From positions 186,001 to 250,000 of the forward strand of contig JAKCPI010003277.1 in assembly GCA_023213315.1 (NCBI GenBank): a DNA stretch of 64,000 nt, in the 5' to 3' direction. The number at the start of each line of letters is the position of its first letter. The stretch's first letter is position 1. The stretch is from Euborellia annulipes. Taxonomy: Eukaryota; Arthropoda; Insecta; Dermaptera; Anisolabididae. Both the position numbers and the translations under genes were made by a program. The notes under the pieces were generated by a model. It had not been told where the DNA came from and did not search any database. It worked only from the letters and a program-made list of their open reading frames with translations. Of this stretch, positions 1 to 10,173 are shown in pieces.

Positions 1-597
1 CCTGATTCCAGAGAAGTAAAGCCTTTTTAATTATATGATCTAATTTTAGAGTTATTGGCGATCAAAGTTAAGCTTATTTTCGACCTTAATGACATCAACA
101 TTCAATTTTCTATATTATCGAAAAAGCTTATTTAGCATTGTCTGATTAAAACCAAATTTTTACCAGAGATTTATAATTAATAAATGATTTTTTTACTAAA
201 GTTTCATAAAGATTGATAAAGAAATAAATAAAATATTGACTATTTTGTAAATTGAGTTTTAGAATTCGGGATCCCGGATGTGTAAAGAGAGCCGTCTATG
301 AACCGGCTCTAGGCTTGCAACTGAGATCCCAAATTCTAAAACTAAATTTACAAAATAGTCAATATTTTATTTATTTCTTTACCAATCTCAATGAAACTTT
401 AGAAAAAAACTCATTTTTTCATTATAAATCTCTGGTAAAAATTTGGTTTTAATCAGACAATGCTAAATAAGCTTTTTCGATAATATAGAAAATTGAGTGT
501 TGATGTCATTAAGGTCGAAAATACTCTTAACTTTGATCGCCAATAACTCTAAAATTAGATCATAAAATTAAAAGGGGTTTAGTTATTTGGAATCAGG
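1..597. repeat. Foldback (palindromic) element, ~285-bp arms
   Basis: Bases 1-275 read as the imperfect reverse complement of about 320-597. The element opens with CCTGATTCCA and closes with GGAATCAGG. The centre (276-320) holds the only non-palindromic DNA and a small GAGCCG/CGGCTC stem. Arms differ by scattered substitutions and short indels, so the element is not brand new. The left boundary coincides with the window edge, so it may extend further and the target duplication cannot be read. No coding potential; a non-autonomous foldback/MITE is the simplest reading. Confidence 0.85.
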
Positions 598-857
598 AGA
601 AATTCAAGAATTAATAACATGTATCATATGATATATAGACTTTTTGGTTTGATTATATTAAAGCATTCACAATGTGACGTTTGTCCATTGAATAATTCGA
701 AATCTATGCATGCTAGTGAAATTTTAATTATAAATTAATAATCTGCGTAAAATCTAGTAAAAAATGATATATCATATGTGCAATATTAAAATTTTTTTAA
801 CACCACTTTTATTCGATGTTTCTTACATGGTCTATTTTCCTTTAAAATAATAAATTA
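598..857. other. Unannotated AT-rich DNA
   Basis: Nothing recognisable was seen. An ATATATCATATG-type short palindrome recurs (about 625 and 765) without further structure. Confidence 0.5.
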
Positions 858-951
858 ATCCATAGCTCAAACGGTTAAATCATCAGTATTAATTATTTTT
901 TCCCTCCTCCTTTATCCCAACTTGCGCGAGTTCAAATCCATCTCGTGCAGT
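858..951 (+). repeat. tRNA-like SINE head (relic)
   Basis: A Pol III A-box-like stretch (TAGCTCAAACGG, 863-874) is followed 53 bp later by a B-box-like stretch (GAGTTCAAATCC, 928-939). The stem pairing expected of a functional tRNA is not evident, so this is more likely a decayed SINE head than a tRNA gene. Confidence 0.45.
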
Positions 952-1119
952 GTTTTTTTAAATTAAATTCCTTTTATATTTACTTATCATTTTCGAAAAA
1001 ATGAAATAAATAAAAAATCAAACAATATAAATACAAGCTATTGAAATGTTGCCAGATTTAGTTTAGTCGCATGGGCGTAACTACAGAATTTGGCTGGGGA
1101 GGGGGACATATGGGACCAG

Positions 1120-1946
1120 AAGTGGCGTACCGAGGGGGGGCGAGGGGGGCGGTCCGCCCCAGGCCCCGAGTCGGCATAGGCCCCCATATATTTATAAAAA
1201 AAAAAATTTAATGAAAATTTCTCTTTGAGAGGTCCCAGAGCCCTCAGGGCTCAAGTAAAAACGGAAAAATTTAGATAAAAAAAAATTTAATGAAAATTTC
1301 TCTTTGAGAGGCCCCAGAGCCCTCAGGGCTCAAGTAAAAACGGAAAAATTTAGATAAAAAAAAAAATAAATAAATAAAGGGTCGGACTAAGCCGAGCGCA
1401 CAACTTTGCCCCCCCCCCCCCATTATTCAAAGAAATAACGCAACGCGTTTGTTATTTGTTTTGATTTTGCTCTGTTGCTAATAGGAACTAGGAACCGACC
1501 GAATATTCGGTTTCGGTTACGGTTTCGGCCAGTTTCGGCCAAAAATCCTGGTTTCGGCCAAGAAGTAGCCGAAACTTTCGGCCGGCCGAAACTAGAGTCT
1601 GAAAAAATGGGATGAGACTCGCATGCCAAAAAAAAAAAAGGTCAAATAATTTGCACTTGAGTGAGAAAAAAAATTAGTCTCCCTTAAAAAAAGGTAAAAT
1701 GATTTTCACGGGAGGGAAAAAAAAATTCAAAAAAAAAAGGTAAAATGAAAAAAAAAATTTATAGGAAATACAAGTTTCGGTTTCGGTTACGGTTTCGGCC
1801 GAAACTAAGGTTGAGGCCGAATATTCGGTTTCGGTTTCGGCTGAAAAAAGGATAATTAAAGATGACCCCCCCCCAAAAAAAAATTCAATATAAGGCCCCC
1901 TACTTTAGTGCCGCCCTAGGCCCCCAACTGCCTCGGTACGCCTCTG
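1120..1946 (-). mobile_element. GGCGTACCGAGG-TIR element, copy 3, itself interrupted
   Basis: Begins AAGTGGCGTACCGAGG and ends CCTCGGTACGCCTCTG, i.e. the family of 5,166-6,102 and 10,174-10,863 in reverse orientation. It contains only about two ~93-bp internal units (1,200-1,360, with the CCCAGAGCCCTCAGGGCTCAAG core), against about 12 sixty-bp units in the 5.2-kb copy. A hAT-like element is nested at 1,489. Flanking octamers (gggaccag / ccccctcc) do not match. Confidence 0.75.
1489..1853. mobile_element. hAT-like MITE (TAGGAACCGACCGAA TIR), nested
   Basis: Starts TAGGAACCGACCGAATATTC and ends in the inverted TTCGG-rich terminus (about 1,812-1,853), whose last bases are decayed. The interior is a run of TTTCGGCC-type motifs and A-rich blocks shared with 36,079-36,409 and 40,021-40,445. 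The superfamily call comes from the 40-kb copy, which has an 8-bp target duplication. Confidence 0.7.
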
Positions 1947-1998
1947 CCCCCTCCCCCTCACATGAGATATAAAAAACAGTTAAGAATAAAAAAAAAAG

Positions 1999-2095
1999 TG
2001 CAGGAGGTAGATTTGAACTTGCGAAGTTTGGTTACGTGAGAATGGAAAAAAATATAGATTGCTTGTGGACGAATTAACCACCTAAGCCAACGTTT
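1999..2095 (-). repeat. tRNA-like SINE head (relic)
   Basis: On the minus strand an A-box-like TGGCTTAGGTGG (about 2,080-2,091) precedes a B-box-like AAGTTCAAATCTACC (about 2,008-2,022). Similar in type to the relic at 858-951 but inverted. Not a convincing tRNA fold. Confidence 0.4.
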
Positions 2096-2452
2096 ATTTA
2101 ATTTTTATAAGGAAAAATAAGCCATATAACAAACATGAAACAAAAGAAGTAATAAAAAAATTTTAATATTCTACATATGATAATATCATTTTTCTTTACT
2201 TTTTATGCTGATTAATAGAGACCGGATTTTAAGCAAAATGCTTATTGCTGAATTTTATAAGCAGCCATTAGATATTTAATTTCTATACGAATTAGGAAAA
2301 ACTAAGTGCATTGAGATTACATTTTTTATGCTTTTTTTTGAGTTTTCATGCTTTTTTTCCCTTTCGTGCTTATTTGAACTTATTTTACGAATATTTAATT
2401 ATATATTTTTTTTTTATTAAAAAAATTTTTTCCCATTCACACACGCATACAC

Positions 2453-2659
2453 CAGGGACGTATATAAGGGGGGGGGGCGCCCCCCCAAAAAAAAAAAAAA
2501 AAATTCCAAAAATCCCGCAGTGTGAAAAAATATAGCCCTGTAAAAAAATTTTTTTCAGCAGGGTGAAAAAAATTTTATTCCGCAAAAAAAAAAAAAAATT
2601 TCGCAGGGCGGGGCGGAATAAATTTAGTTTCTTTAAAAAAAAATTTGTATACGCCATTG
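2453..2659. mobile_element. Small MITE with G/C-run ends (CAGGGACGTATA TIR)
   Basis: Termini CAGGGACGTATATAAGG and TTTGTATACGCCATTG are imperfect inverted repeats. The interior is a GGGGGGGGGGCGCCCCCC block followed by A-rich tracts and repeated TTTTTTTCAGCAGGG-type units. The open frames across it on both strands are low-complexity by-products. Flanks gcatacac/gtatgagt are only half matched. Confidence 0.55.
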
Positions 2660-2789
2660 GTATGAGTAAAAATTGCTTATTAGATGCTTTTTTTCAACTT
2701 TTATGCTTATTTAACAACTTTTTATTCAAGTTTTTTATGCTTTTTTAAGCACTTTTTTTCCATTTTTTTATGCTTTTTTTGTCCGGTCT

Positions 2790-3155
2790 CTAGTCATCAA
2801 CAAACCCTCATTTTATGTGGGCGTAGCTAAATAGAAAAATTCCTATGGCTTTATAATTAATTCAAGAGACCAGTTTTGCATTTTGCCTCAAATCCGTGAA
2901 TAAATAAGAGAGATTTAGCGATTTTTTGAAAAGCGATCTCGCGCGAGACGAAAGGCTTAGATAAGAGTTACGCAAGTCTCCCTGCCTGGTCTCTGGGCGC
3001 CGATCGAATTGGAAAAAAAAATTGATGCTCTTCCATTAGTTGAAATAATTGTCAAATTGATTGATTTCATCTGTTTATACTCAAATTTTATAAAATTTAA
3101 TTTTAAAAATGACTATAAAATCTTATAATGTTGCTAAATTAAGGGATCTTAAAAT
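2790..3155 (+). repeat. Dispersed repeat D, copy 1
   Basis: Shares long blocks with 6,500-6,910 and 12,172-12,632 (both inverted), including GAGACCAG, the CTCGCGCGAGA palindrome and GGCGCCGATCGAATTGG. No ORF or recognised family. Its right edge abuts a RepA copy. Confidence 0.75.
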
Positions 3156-3490
3156 TTTTACTTTCCCTTACCTCTATATACATGTACTTTTTCAGTCTTT
3201 TTCGATTTTCTCAAAATTAGCTCAAACGATTTTGATTAAAATTCAAAAATCATTTATTTTTTAGATGCTCTTTAAAATGTATATTTTCATTTTGCCCTCA
3301 GAATTGTTGAAGCAGACTTTACTCTTGTACTTCATTGGAAAGATAGGAGAAATGGTTGCTATGTTAACAAAATATAAATATTTTTCCATACTTATAAATT
3401 TTACATCTGGAAAATCGAATGTTCCCTACTGTCGGAAACTAAATCAATGTCGACAAAAAAAAATCTGCTGGGCTTGTCACACCAGATTTT
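3156..3490 (+). repeat. RepA, internally deleted copy
   Basis: Begins TTTTTACTTTCCCTTACC and runs through the family blocks (GTACTTTTTCAG, TTTTTCGATTTTCTCAAAAT, AGATGCTCTTT, GTTGCTATGTTAAC-type block). It ends GTCACACCAGATTTT. The start of the family and one side of the terminal hairpin are missing. Confidence 0.75.
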
Positions 3491-3692
3491 GTATACATGT
3501 TGTGGGTTGTTTATAAACAACGAGCTAGTAAAATAAAATTAACACGTCTCAAAAATTGAAAGCTGAATTTTACGTAAAAAGACGACATAAAATTTCATCC
3601 AATTCTGATATGATATGAAATGAAATTTTTTTTTTTAGAGAGAGTCCTTTTAGAAAAATTGGCTCTGCATGGACCCTGAACACATTCGTTGA

Positions 3693-3955
3693 CAAGGGCG
3701 GATCCAGAGGTGTTTCTCCGGGGGGTAATCTGGTGTGACTCGTCACACAGCACACTATTTTTTTTAATTTCGGTAATTTAAAAGCGCATTCTGTACTTGT
3801 TTGCCAGAATATAAATACACATCAAATTTTTAAGTATTAATTTTAAAAATTGTACATTAAAAATAAATTTTTTTGCGAAAAAAAGGTATTTTTTTTGAAT
3901 CTCGGGGGGGGGGGGGGGTAATTACCCCCTTTACCCCCCCCTGTATCCGCCCTTG
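3693..3955. mobile_element. hAT-like MITE (CAAGGGCGGATCC TIR) with 8-bp TSD
   Basis: Ends CAAGGGCGGATCCAGAGG and CCTGTATCCGCCCTTG are inverted repeats. Directly outside both ends lies TTCGTTGA (3,685-3,692 and 3,956-3,963), an exact 8-bp target duplication. Length is 263 bp, with no ORF and a G-run before the right end. 8-bp TSDs are typical of hAT (also P and others). The 22,047 element has closely similar ends. Confidence 0.85.
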
Positions 3956-3963
3956 TTCGTTGA

Positions 3964-4423
3964 GCGGGTGTAAACCTTTAGAGCGCTAATTTAACGAAAC
4001 CATTGGAGCTAGAAAGTTAGAAATTTTATATACACGTAGGCAAAAATTCAGTGAATATAGATCAATGATCCTTTTTACTCTCATCTGATTGACTAATCTG
4101 ATGGTGAGATATAATGAAAAAATAAATGTTTAAATATTAAATTTTAGCTTCATCTAAGTAATCTCTAGGAAATTCTAAACTCATTACAAAAAATCCGATG
4201 CAATTTGAAGAAGCGGTTTGCCAGTTAGAGACATTTGAAGATTCAAAGTTATATTTCTTTTCTCTGTTAATATTTGGACCTCTTAATTCAGACAAAGGAG
4301 GGGCGGAGTCTGCCTCCCCCTCCCCTCCTCTCTGTTTGTTGCTCTTGACCAAGGCGCGCGCCTTCCCCTTTTCTAAGAAAATAAAATAATAAATTAAAAT
4401 TATATCTTCGGACAGATTAAAAA
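3964..4423. other. Unannotated DNA inside the 3.5-4.9 kb inverted repeat
   Basis: No gene seen. Opposing short open frames (about 4,137-4,475) overlap on both strands around a CT/AG-rich tract and are not convincing. Confidence 0.4.
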
Positions 4424-4600
4424 GAATTTTTTTTTTTTTTTTTTTTTTTTTTAAACATTCACACTTTTTTCTCATTCACACTCACACTCACACACACATT
4501 CACACTGTCTTTTCGGCAGCTCAGGCCATATAAGACATTTACGATAACCGTTATTTATGAATTTTATATATATTAGGGTCCAGGCATTTTTATTTAAGCC
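4424..4600 (-). repeat. SINE-A, 5'-truncated copy
   Basis: Read on the minus strand: body with GGACCC, CGGTTATCGTAAATG, GCCTGAGCTGCCGAAAAGA and GTGTGAGTGTGAGTG, then a long poly(A) tail (4,427-4,452 as poly-T). The tRNA-like head present in the 11.26-, 45.13- and 53.94-kb copies is missing, as expected after incomplete reverse transcription. Confidence 0.8.
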
Positions 4601-4889
4601 AAAAAGAATTTTAAAGACTCGTAGAAAAAAAAAAATTTATCATGATGGTCATACAAATTTCTCTTAACTTTGGCTGTGCTTGTCACACCAGATTTTTTTT
4701 TGATTTTTTTTTAAACAAGGGACTCGCTCTAAAAAAAAAAATTTCATTTCATATCATATCAGAATTGGATGAAATGTTATGTCCTCTTGTGACAATATTC
4801 TAGTCCTTGTTTTTATCAATTCAGCTTTCAATTTTTGAGGCTTGTTAATTTTATTTTACCAAATCGTTGTTTATACACAACCCACAACA

Positions 4890-4985
4890 CAGTGACGGCG
4901 CTACGGGGGGGGGGGGGGGGGGGGGCTAGGGGGGCATGCGCCCCCCCGGCAAGGAACTCTGCCCCCCTGGATGCCCCCCCAAAAA
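4890..4985. mobile_element. MITE end fragment, CAGTGACGGCGC with ~24-nt G run
   Basis: Starts CAGTGACGGCGCTACGG, followed by a very long G run and C-rich blocks. A matching opposite end (GCGCCGTCCCTG) occurs at 12,141-12,152. No right terminus was seen nearby. Confidence 0.45.
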
Positions 4986-5165
4986 AATCTCTAAAATTAT
5001 TCACTTTTCCTTAAAAAAATGTAATTTAAGTTTTAAGCTTTTTAGTTCAATGTAAAAAAGAAAGATTTTTTTTTAATTCTTTATTTTAATAAATAAATTT
5101 AGTTACTCTCAAGTTTTTGTCAAGTAAATATCTTTCTTTTGTGCCATTATAATGTCATCGAAAAG

Positions 5166-6102
5166 CAGAGGCGTACCGAGGCAGTTGGGGGCCTGGGGCG
5201 GCTCTAGAAGAGGGGGCCTTATATTGAATTTTTTTTTGGGGGGCTCATCTTTAAATATACACACAAATATACACAAAAATATTTTTAAAATACCGTATAT
5301 CACTGAAGCCCAGGGGCCCCGGGGCCTCTCAAAGGGAGATTTTCATTAAATTTTGTTCTTACTTGAGCCCTGAGGGCCCCGGGGTCTCTCAAAGGGAGAT
5401 TTTCATTAAATTTTGTTCTTACTTGAGCCCTGAGGACCCCGGGGCCTCTCAAAGGGAGATTTTCATTAAATTTTGTTCTTACTTGAGCCCTGAGGGCCCC
5501 GGGGCCTCTCAAAGGGAGATTTTCATTAAATTTTGTTCTTACTTGAGCCCTGAGGGCCCCGGGGCCTCTCAAAGGGAGATTTTCATTAAATTTTGTTCTT
5601 ACTTGAGCCCTGAGGGCCCCGGGGCCTCTCAAAGGGAGATTTTCATTAAATTTTGTTCTTACTTGAGCCCTGAGGGCCCCGGGGCCTCTCAAAGGGAGAT
5701 TTTCATTAAATTTTGTTTTTACTTGAGCCCTGAGGGCCCCGGGGCCTCTCAAAGGGAGATTTTCATTAAATTTTGTTCTTACTTGAGCCCCAAGGGCCCC
5801 GGGGCCTCTCAAAGGGAGATTTTCATTAAATTTTTTTTTACTTGAGCCCTGAGGGCCCCGGGGCCTCTCAAAGGGAGATTTTGATTAAATTTTGTTCTTA
5901 CTTGAGCCCTGAGGGCCCCGAGGCCTCTCAAAGGGAGATTTTCATTAAATTTTGTTCTTACTTGAGCCCTGTGGGCCCCGGGGCTTCTCAAAGGGAAATT
6001 TTCATTAAATTTTTTTTTTTTATAAATATATGGGGGCCTATGCCGACTCGGGGCCTGGGGCGGACCGCCCCCCTCGCCCCCCCCTCCCTCGGTACGCCAC
6101 TG
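5166..6102 (+). mobile_element. GGCGTACCGAGG-TIR element, copy 1
   Basis: Left end CAGAGGCGTACCGAGGCAG; right end CCTCGGTACGCCACTG. It is a non-autonomous DNA transposon: no transposase, and a G/C-rich subterminal region on each side (GGGGCCTGGGGCGG). Its middle is a 60-bp tandem array. TIR form CAGNGGCG and the 8-bp flank suggest a hAT-like element, inferred only. Confidence 0.8.
5306..6010 (+). repeat. 60-bp tandem array, ~12 units
   Basis: Consecutive units repeat exactly every 60 bp (register shifts by one base near 5,835), each with ACTTGAGCCCTGAGGGCCCC and CTCTCAAAGGGAGATTTTCA. Units are nearly identical. Because 60 is a multiple of three, all frames that escape a stop in one unit stay open throughout, giving long but meaningless repeat peptides on both strands. 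Confidence 0.95.
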
Positions 6103-6110
6103 TTCCAGGG

Positions 6111-6499
6111 AAATAGAATCATCCTCAGTACAATCATCAGATGTTTTGCAAATCGTTAACTCCTCCCATCCAATATGACAAAACAGCTGATCATTCCATG
6201 AATGCGATTTTCATAATCATGATTCTGTCATTGGGGTCGAAATATTTACACATTAACAGATAATACGCAAAAATATTTATTTTTGGCTGATGTCTTTATA
6301 ATAAAATTTATCATCCTTACGGCCATCTACAAACAATATGAATTTATTTTATTATTTAATATATTTATGAGAAATAGGCATCTCTTTGATTGAAGACAAA
6401 ATATTTTGAATTTTATTTTTTCTCAAATGATTGAATTTTTTATAGATAAATATGCAGTCTTTTATTCTAATAGTTAAATAAAGTTTCGAATATAAAATG
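6111..6499. other. Unannotated AT-rich DNA
   Basis: No gene, RNA or repeat family recognised in this stretch. Confidence 0.4.
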
Positions 6500-6910
6500 T
6501 TATAAAAGCATAAAAATATCAAGAAATCAATCAATTTGGCAATTATTTCAAATGATGGGAGAGCATCAATTTTTTTTTCTAATTCGATCGGCGCCCAGAG
6601 TGCAGCCAGGGAGCCTCGCTTCACTCTCGTCTAGGCTTTTTTTCTCGCGCACAATCGCGTTTCAAAAAGTCAATATATCTCTCTTATTTTTCGATGGATT
6701 CGTGGAAAAATGCAAAACTGGTCTTTTTAATCAATTATAAAGCCATAAACATTTTTTCATTTAACTACGACCACATAAAATGGGGGTTTATTAATTGCCT
6801 TTTACATCTTCAGATTTTAACTGCCGCCTTCATTTTCTAATTATCCTAATTTATTGTTTTTTAACTAAATAAACACATTTAGGCCTTGATATTGATTGAA
6901 TAACTTAGTA
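6500..6910 (-). repeat. Dispersed repeat D, copy 2
   Basis: Inverted relative to copy 1, and more diverged than the 12.2-kb copy. Shared blocks include ATCAATTTGGCAATTATTTC, GATCGGCGCCCAGAG, AAACTGGTCT and CACATAAAATGGGGGTTT. Confidence 0.7.
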
Positions 6911-7698
6911 TCAAGAGTCGCGGGAGCGACTCGTCGCCGAGCATGTGAAAAGCAAAAGAAAGCAAAGAAACTCTTAATACTACCATTTAGTTGACATTCC
7001 AATAGATGCCAATGGCCCATTGCATTTAGATGGACGAGTCGTCCCTAGACTATATTATCAAGAATGATTTTAAATCCTTAATAAAAGATAGGGACGTGAA
7101 AAAATTTTTTTGAGAAACTTTTCTCTTTCTGGGCGAATATCTCAAAAAGTTTTTAAGATATCGGAGCCAAATTTTTTTTATATTAAGCTAGAATAAATAA
7201 GGATTATTTTGAGCACGAATTCAAAAAAAAATTCCAGTGCCAAACAGAATGGCAGAGGCTCAAAGTTGAGATTTTGCCGATTTCGGAAGGTCAAAAGTTA
7301 GTCTCTTATTTTTCCTTTTTTTTTTTTTTTCTTTTTATTCTTTTTTTTTCTTTTTTTTCATTCTTTTCTTCAATTTTCAAATTTTTAGACAAAGCTACAG
7401 GTTTCCCTGCTGGACCGATTAGGATGAAATTTAAAATACAAATAGGTACTATCAAAAACCCGATACCTTTGATATAAAATTTCATTTTGGATCAAAAGTG
7501 ACTTTTTGAGAGGTATTCAAAATTTCAAATTTGTCCTATCTTTAACATGGCCAAAAGACAATTCTAACTATTTTGCTCCCTGATGACGTCATCTAGGAAC
7601 ATATCTATTAATATTAGTAATTTTCATCCCTAATGGAACCAAAATTTTTTAGGATAGATCCATTCAGATAGAAATAGATTAACGTGATAAGAAGGAGT
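6911..7698. other. Unannotated DNA with small hairpins
   Basis: A 7-bp stem with a 4-nt loop (GAGTCGCGGGAGCGACTC, about 6,915-6,932) and a GACGAGTCGTC palindrome (about 7,033-7,043) are visible. A TGACGTCA octamer occurs near 7,584. No supported gene. Confidence 0.4.
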
Positions 7699-8385
7699 GC
7701 TACCAACATAAAATAAATAAAAAACCTAAAATTTTATAAAATTTGGTGAAATCCTATGTTTATCGTTTCGAATGAATACCAAACGAAGTATTTACAATCT
7801 ACCAACATAACAAAAATAAAAAACCTAAAATTTTATAAAATTTGGTGAAATCCTATGTTTATCGTTTCGAATGGATACCAAACGATGTATTTACATTCTA
7901 CCAACATAACAAAAATAAAAAACCTAAAATTTTATAAAATTTAGGGAAATCCTATGTTTATCGTTTTGAATGGATACCAAACGATGTATTTACATCCTAC
8001 CAACATAACAAAAATAAAAATCCTAAAATTTTATAAAATTTGGTGAAATCCTATGTTTATCGTTTCGAATAGATACCACACGATGTATTTACATCCTACC
8101 AACATAACAAAAATAAAAATCCTAAAATTTTATAAAATTTGGTGAAATCGTATGTTTATCGTTTCGAATGGATACCAAACGATGTATTTACATTCTACCA
8201 ACATAACAAAAATAAAAAACCTAAAATTTTATAAAATTTGGTGAAATCCTATGTTTATCGTTTCGAATGAATACCAAACGATGTATTTACATCCTACCAA
8301 CATAACAAAAATAAAAATCCTAAAATTTTATAAAATTTGGTGAAATCCTATGTTTATCGTTTCGAATGGATACCAAAGGATGTAT
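7699..8385 (+). repeat. ~99-bp tandem satellite, 7 units
   Basis: Units start CTACCAACATAACAAAAATA and contain TTTATAAAATTTGGTGAAAT and GTTTATCGTTTCGAATGGAT. Starts fall near 7,701, 7,799, 7,898, 7,998, 8,097, 8,197 and 8,296. Variation between units is a few substitutions. There is no dispersed spacer, so it is not a CRISPR-like array. Confidence 0.92.
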
Positions 8386-8503
8386 TTATTTTTTACTGTT
8401 TGGAATGCATATTAAAAGATCTATTCATGGGATAACTTAATATTTAATAAACAAAAATTAATAAATAATATTTTCATGTAATATTTCACAAAAAGAAGTG
8501 AAA

Positions 8504-8783
8504 TCTCAGCCAAAAACATCGGAGATGCAAAAAGGGGCGCCTCGCATTATTTTTGCCTAGCGTCGAGGTGAAATCAAAAAAATGCGCCTCGCTTTTCTGA
8601 TTTATATAAAAGCGAGGATATATGAAACAAATAAAATTCTGTAGGGGTTTTATTTAAGTGAAAATATTTCCTCGCTTTTATATAAATCAGAAAAGCGAGG
8701 CGCATTTTTTTGATTTCACCTCGACGCTAGGCAAAAATAATGCGAGGCGCCCCTTTTTGCATCTCCGATGTTTTTGGCTGAGA
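8504..8783. repeat. Perfect 115-bp inverted repeat (long hairpin)
   Basis: Bases 8,504-8,618 and 8,669-8,783 appear to be exact reverse complements, separated by a 50-bp A/T-rich loop. The arms begin TCTCAGCCAAAAACATCGG and contain GGGGCGCCTCGC and CGAGGCGCATTTTTTT, so they are GC-richer than their surroundings. A transcript across it would form 115 uninterrupted base pairs. Either a very young foldback element or a hairpin-RNA locus; no similar sequence occurs elsewhere in the window. Confidence 0.9.
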
Positions 8784-10173
8784 TATAAAATATTCAAGAA
8801 AAAACAATCAAATTTTAGTCTTAAAACGTTCTGAAAATGATTAAAAATCGATTTTCCAAATTTATTTTGACATATTAATTTTTACTCTCCCTTAAAATTC
8901 AAAAAGCAATTATTTCAACACCTGCCAGGAGTGAACAGGAGAATAGAATAGTAAAGGAGTGTTGGTGCAAAAAAAAAAAAAATCTCTCTTTTTGATTTCC
9001 GGGTATATTCTTTGGTAATTTATAATATAAATTAAGAGGATTTCTCAGGCTGATTAGTGCTGCGACCCTGTGGAGACTTTTAGAATTATTGAAAGTGAAA
9101 TTTGCTATTGGAAAAGGTTATTAGAGTTAAGAAAAAAATTTCTTTAATTACTAATCGAATAATATTTAGCCATCTTACCGGTATATAGGTACGAATATAA
9201 TTTATTATTAAATTTGTTTGGTCTCACCTCCTTTTATTTCTCTATAATAATAGGTATTGATTTAAAGTAGATTTTATTTGTTCTTCGAAATTATAACCTT
9301 AATTAAATTAAGTTACAAAATTAATTTTTGTTCCCTTACTTACTTTCTCTATATAAATATATACATAGGTAAGAGAAAGTAAAAAAATAAAAATTATCGC
9401 TATTTCTTCGTTTTTAATCTTTCAATAATTTTTTCATTTAGTGTTTAAAGATTTCTAATTCTCTTTTTTATCTATAAATATTTTATTTAGTCATGTATAT
9501 ACTGTATTTGAGTTGAATTCTGATCAGGAGAGAGCTGTGCGTCTGTTCACACCATAGAAAGAACTAGAACATTACAGATGAGTTAGGAAAAAACCCATTT
9601 GAATATGTTTAACAAGGGAATCACAAAGAACTAGTCATTTCAAATGAACGAGAATCATTGACTTCTCTTATTCAATGTATTAATTCCTTTTCGTTTGAAA
9701 TATTCATCGAGGAGAAAGAGACAGAAGATTATGAGTGGAACTGAGAAAAAGATAGTCACTTAAAAGATCTGTTTTCTGCTCGACGACCAGCCGACATCCA
9801 AGCCAAACAATCGAGGTGACGTCATTTCTAAGAATCAATTAAAAAGATAAAAACAAAATAGTAATAAAATTATTCCAGGAAATAAAAAAAAGCAATAAAA
9901 AAAAAAACATTTTAAAATAATGCTTTTATAATATTCTTTTTTAAATAAATTATTAATAATTAATAAATCTTATTATTAAAAAAAATAATTTTTTTAATTA
10001 TTCTGGTTGGATTCATGAGATGGGTTACCAAAGTTTTTTTATTTTTTTTTATTTATGCTTAACCAGAGTAATCTCGTTAACTTAAAGTTGAAATTGATAT
10101 ATCTTGAAAACCACTAAGTCGATTTGAATGCGGTTTTTTGCAAACAATAAAGAATCTTCTAGAGAAGTCCGTG
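8784..10173. other. Unannotated DNA inside the composite block
   Basis: Mostly AT-rich with no gene seen. Local features: a TCTCTATATAAATATATACATAGG short palindromic tract near 9,346, a somewhat GC-richer patch at 9,770-9,830 with a TGACGTCA octamer (about 9,818-9,825), and A runs. Confidence 0.4.

Larger units (their letters stand above)
1070..1960. mobile_element. MITE of the CATNGGCGTAGCC family, split by a second element
   Basis: The left end CATGGGCGTAACTAC and the G-rich GGCTGGGGAGGGGGACATATGG tract match the MITEs at 16.28, 33.95 and 40.47 kb. The right part is only a C-rich remnant after 1,946. The interior is occupied by the element at 1,120-1,946, so this was the earlier insertion. 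Confidence 0.55.
3499..4889. repeat. Inverted repeat pair (arms 3,499-3,650 and 4,710-4,889)
   Basis: The left arm runs from TGTTGTGGGTTGTTTATA to the AGAGAGAGTCC block; the right arm carries the same blocks inverted, including GAAATGAAATTTTTTTTTTT and AAAAATTGAAAGCTGAATT. Arms are diverged with short indels. About 1 kb lies between them and holds a MITE with a clean TSD and a SINE. It may be the long TIRs of an older transposon or an inverted duplication. Confidence 0.6.

Noticed and set aside
2311..2748. F/K-rich frames on both strands
   Set aside because: Poly-A/poly-T and G/C-run DNA of a small MITE; no coding signal.
5300..5845. Long open frames on both strands encoding repeated peptides
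   Set aside because: They are a consequence of a 60-bp (multiple of three) tandem array inside a transposon; both strands are open at once and no start or domain supports coding.
7699..8385. Regular array considered as CRISPR
   Set aside because: Units are contiguous ~99-bp repeats with no unique spacers, in eukaryotic DNA; it is a satellite.
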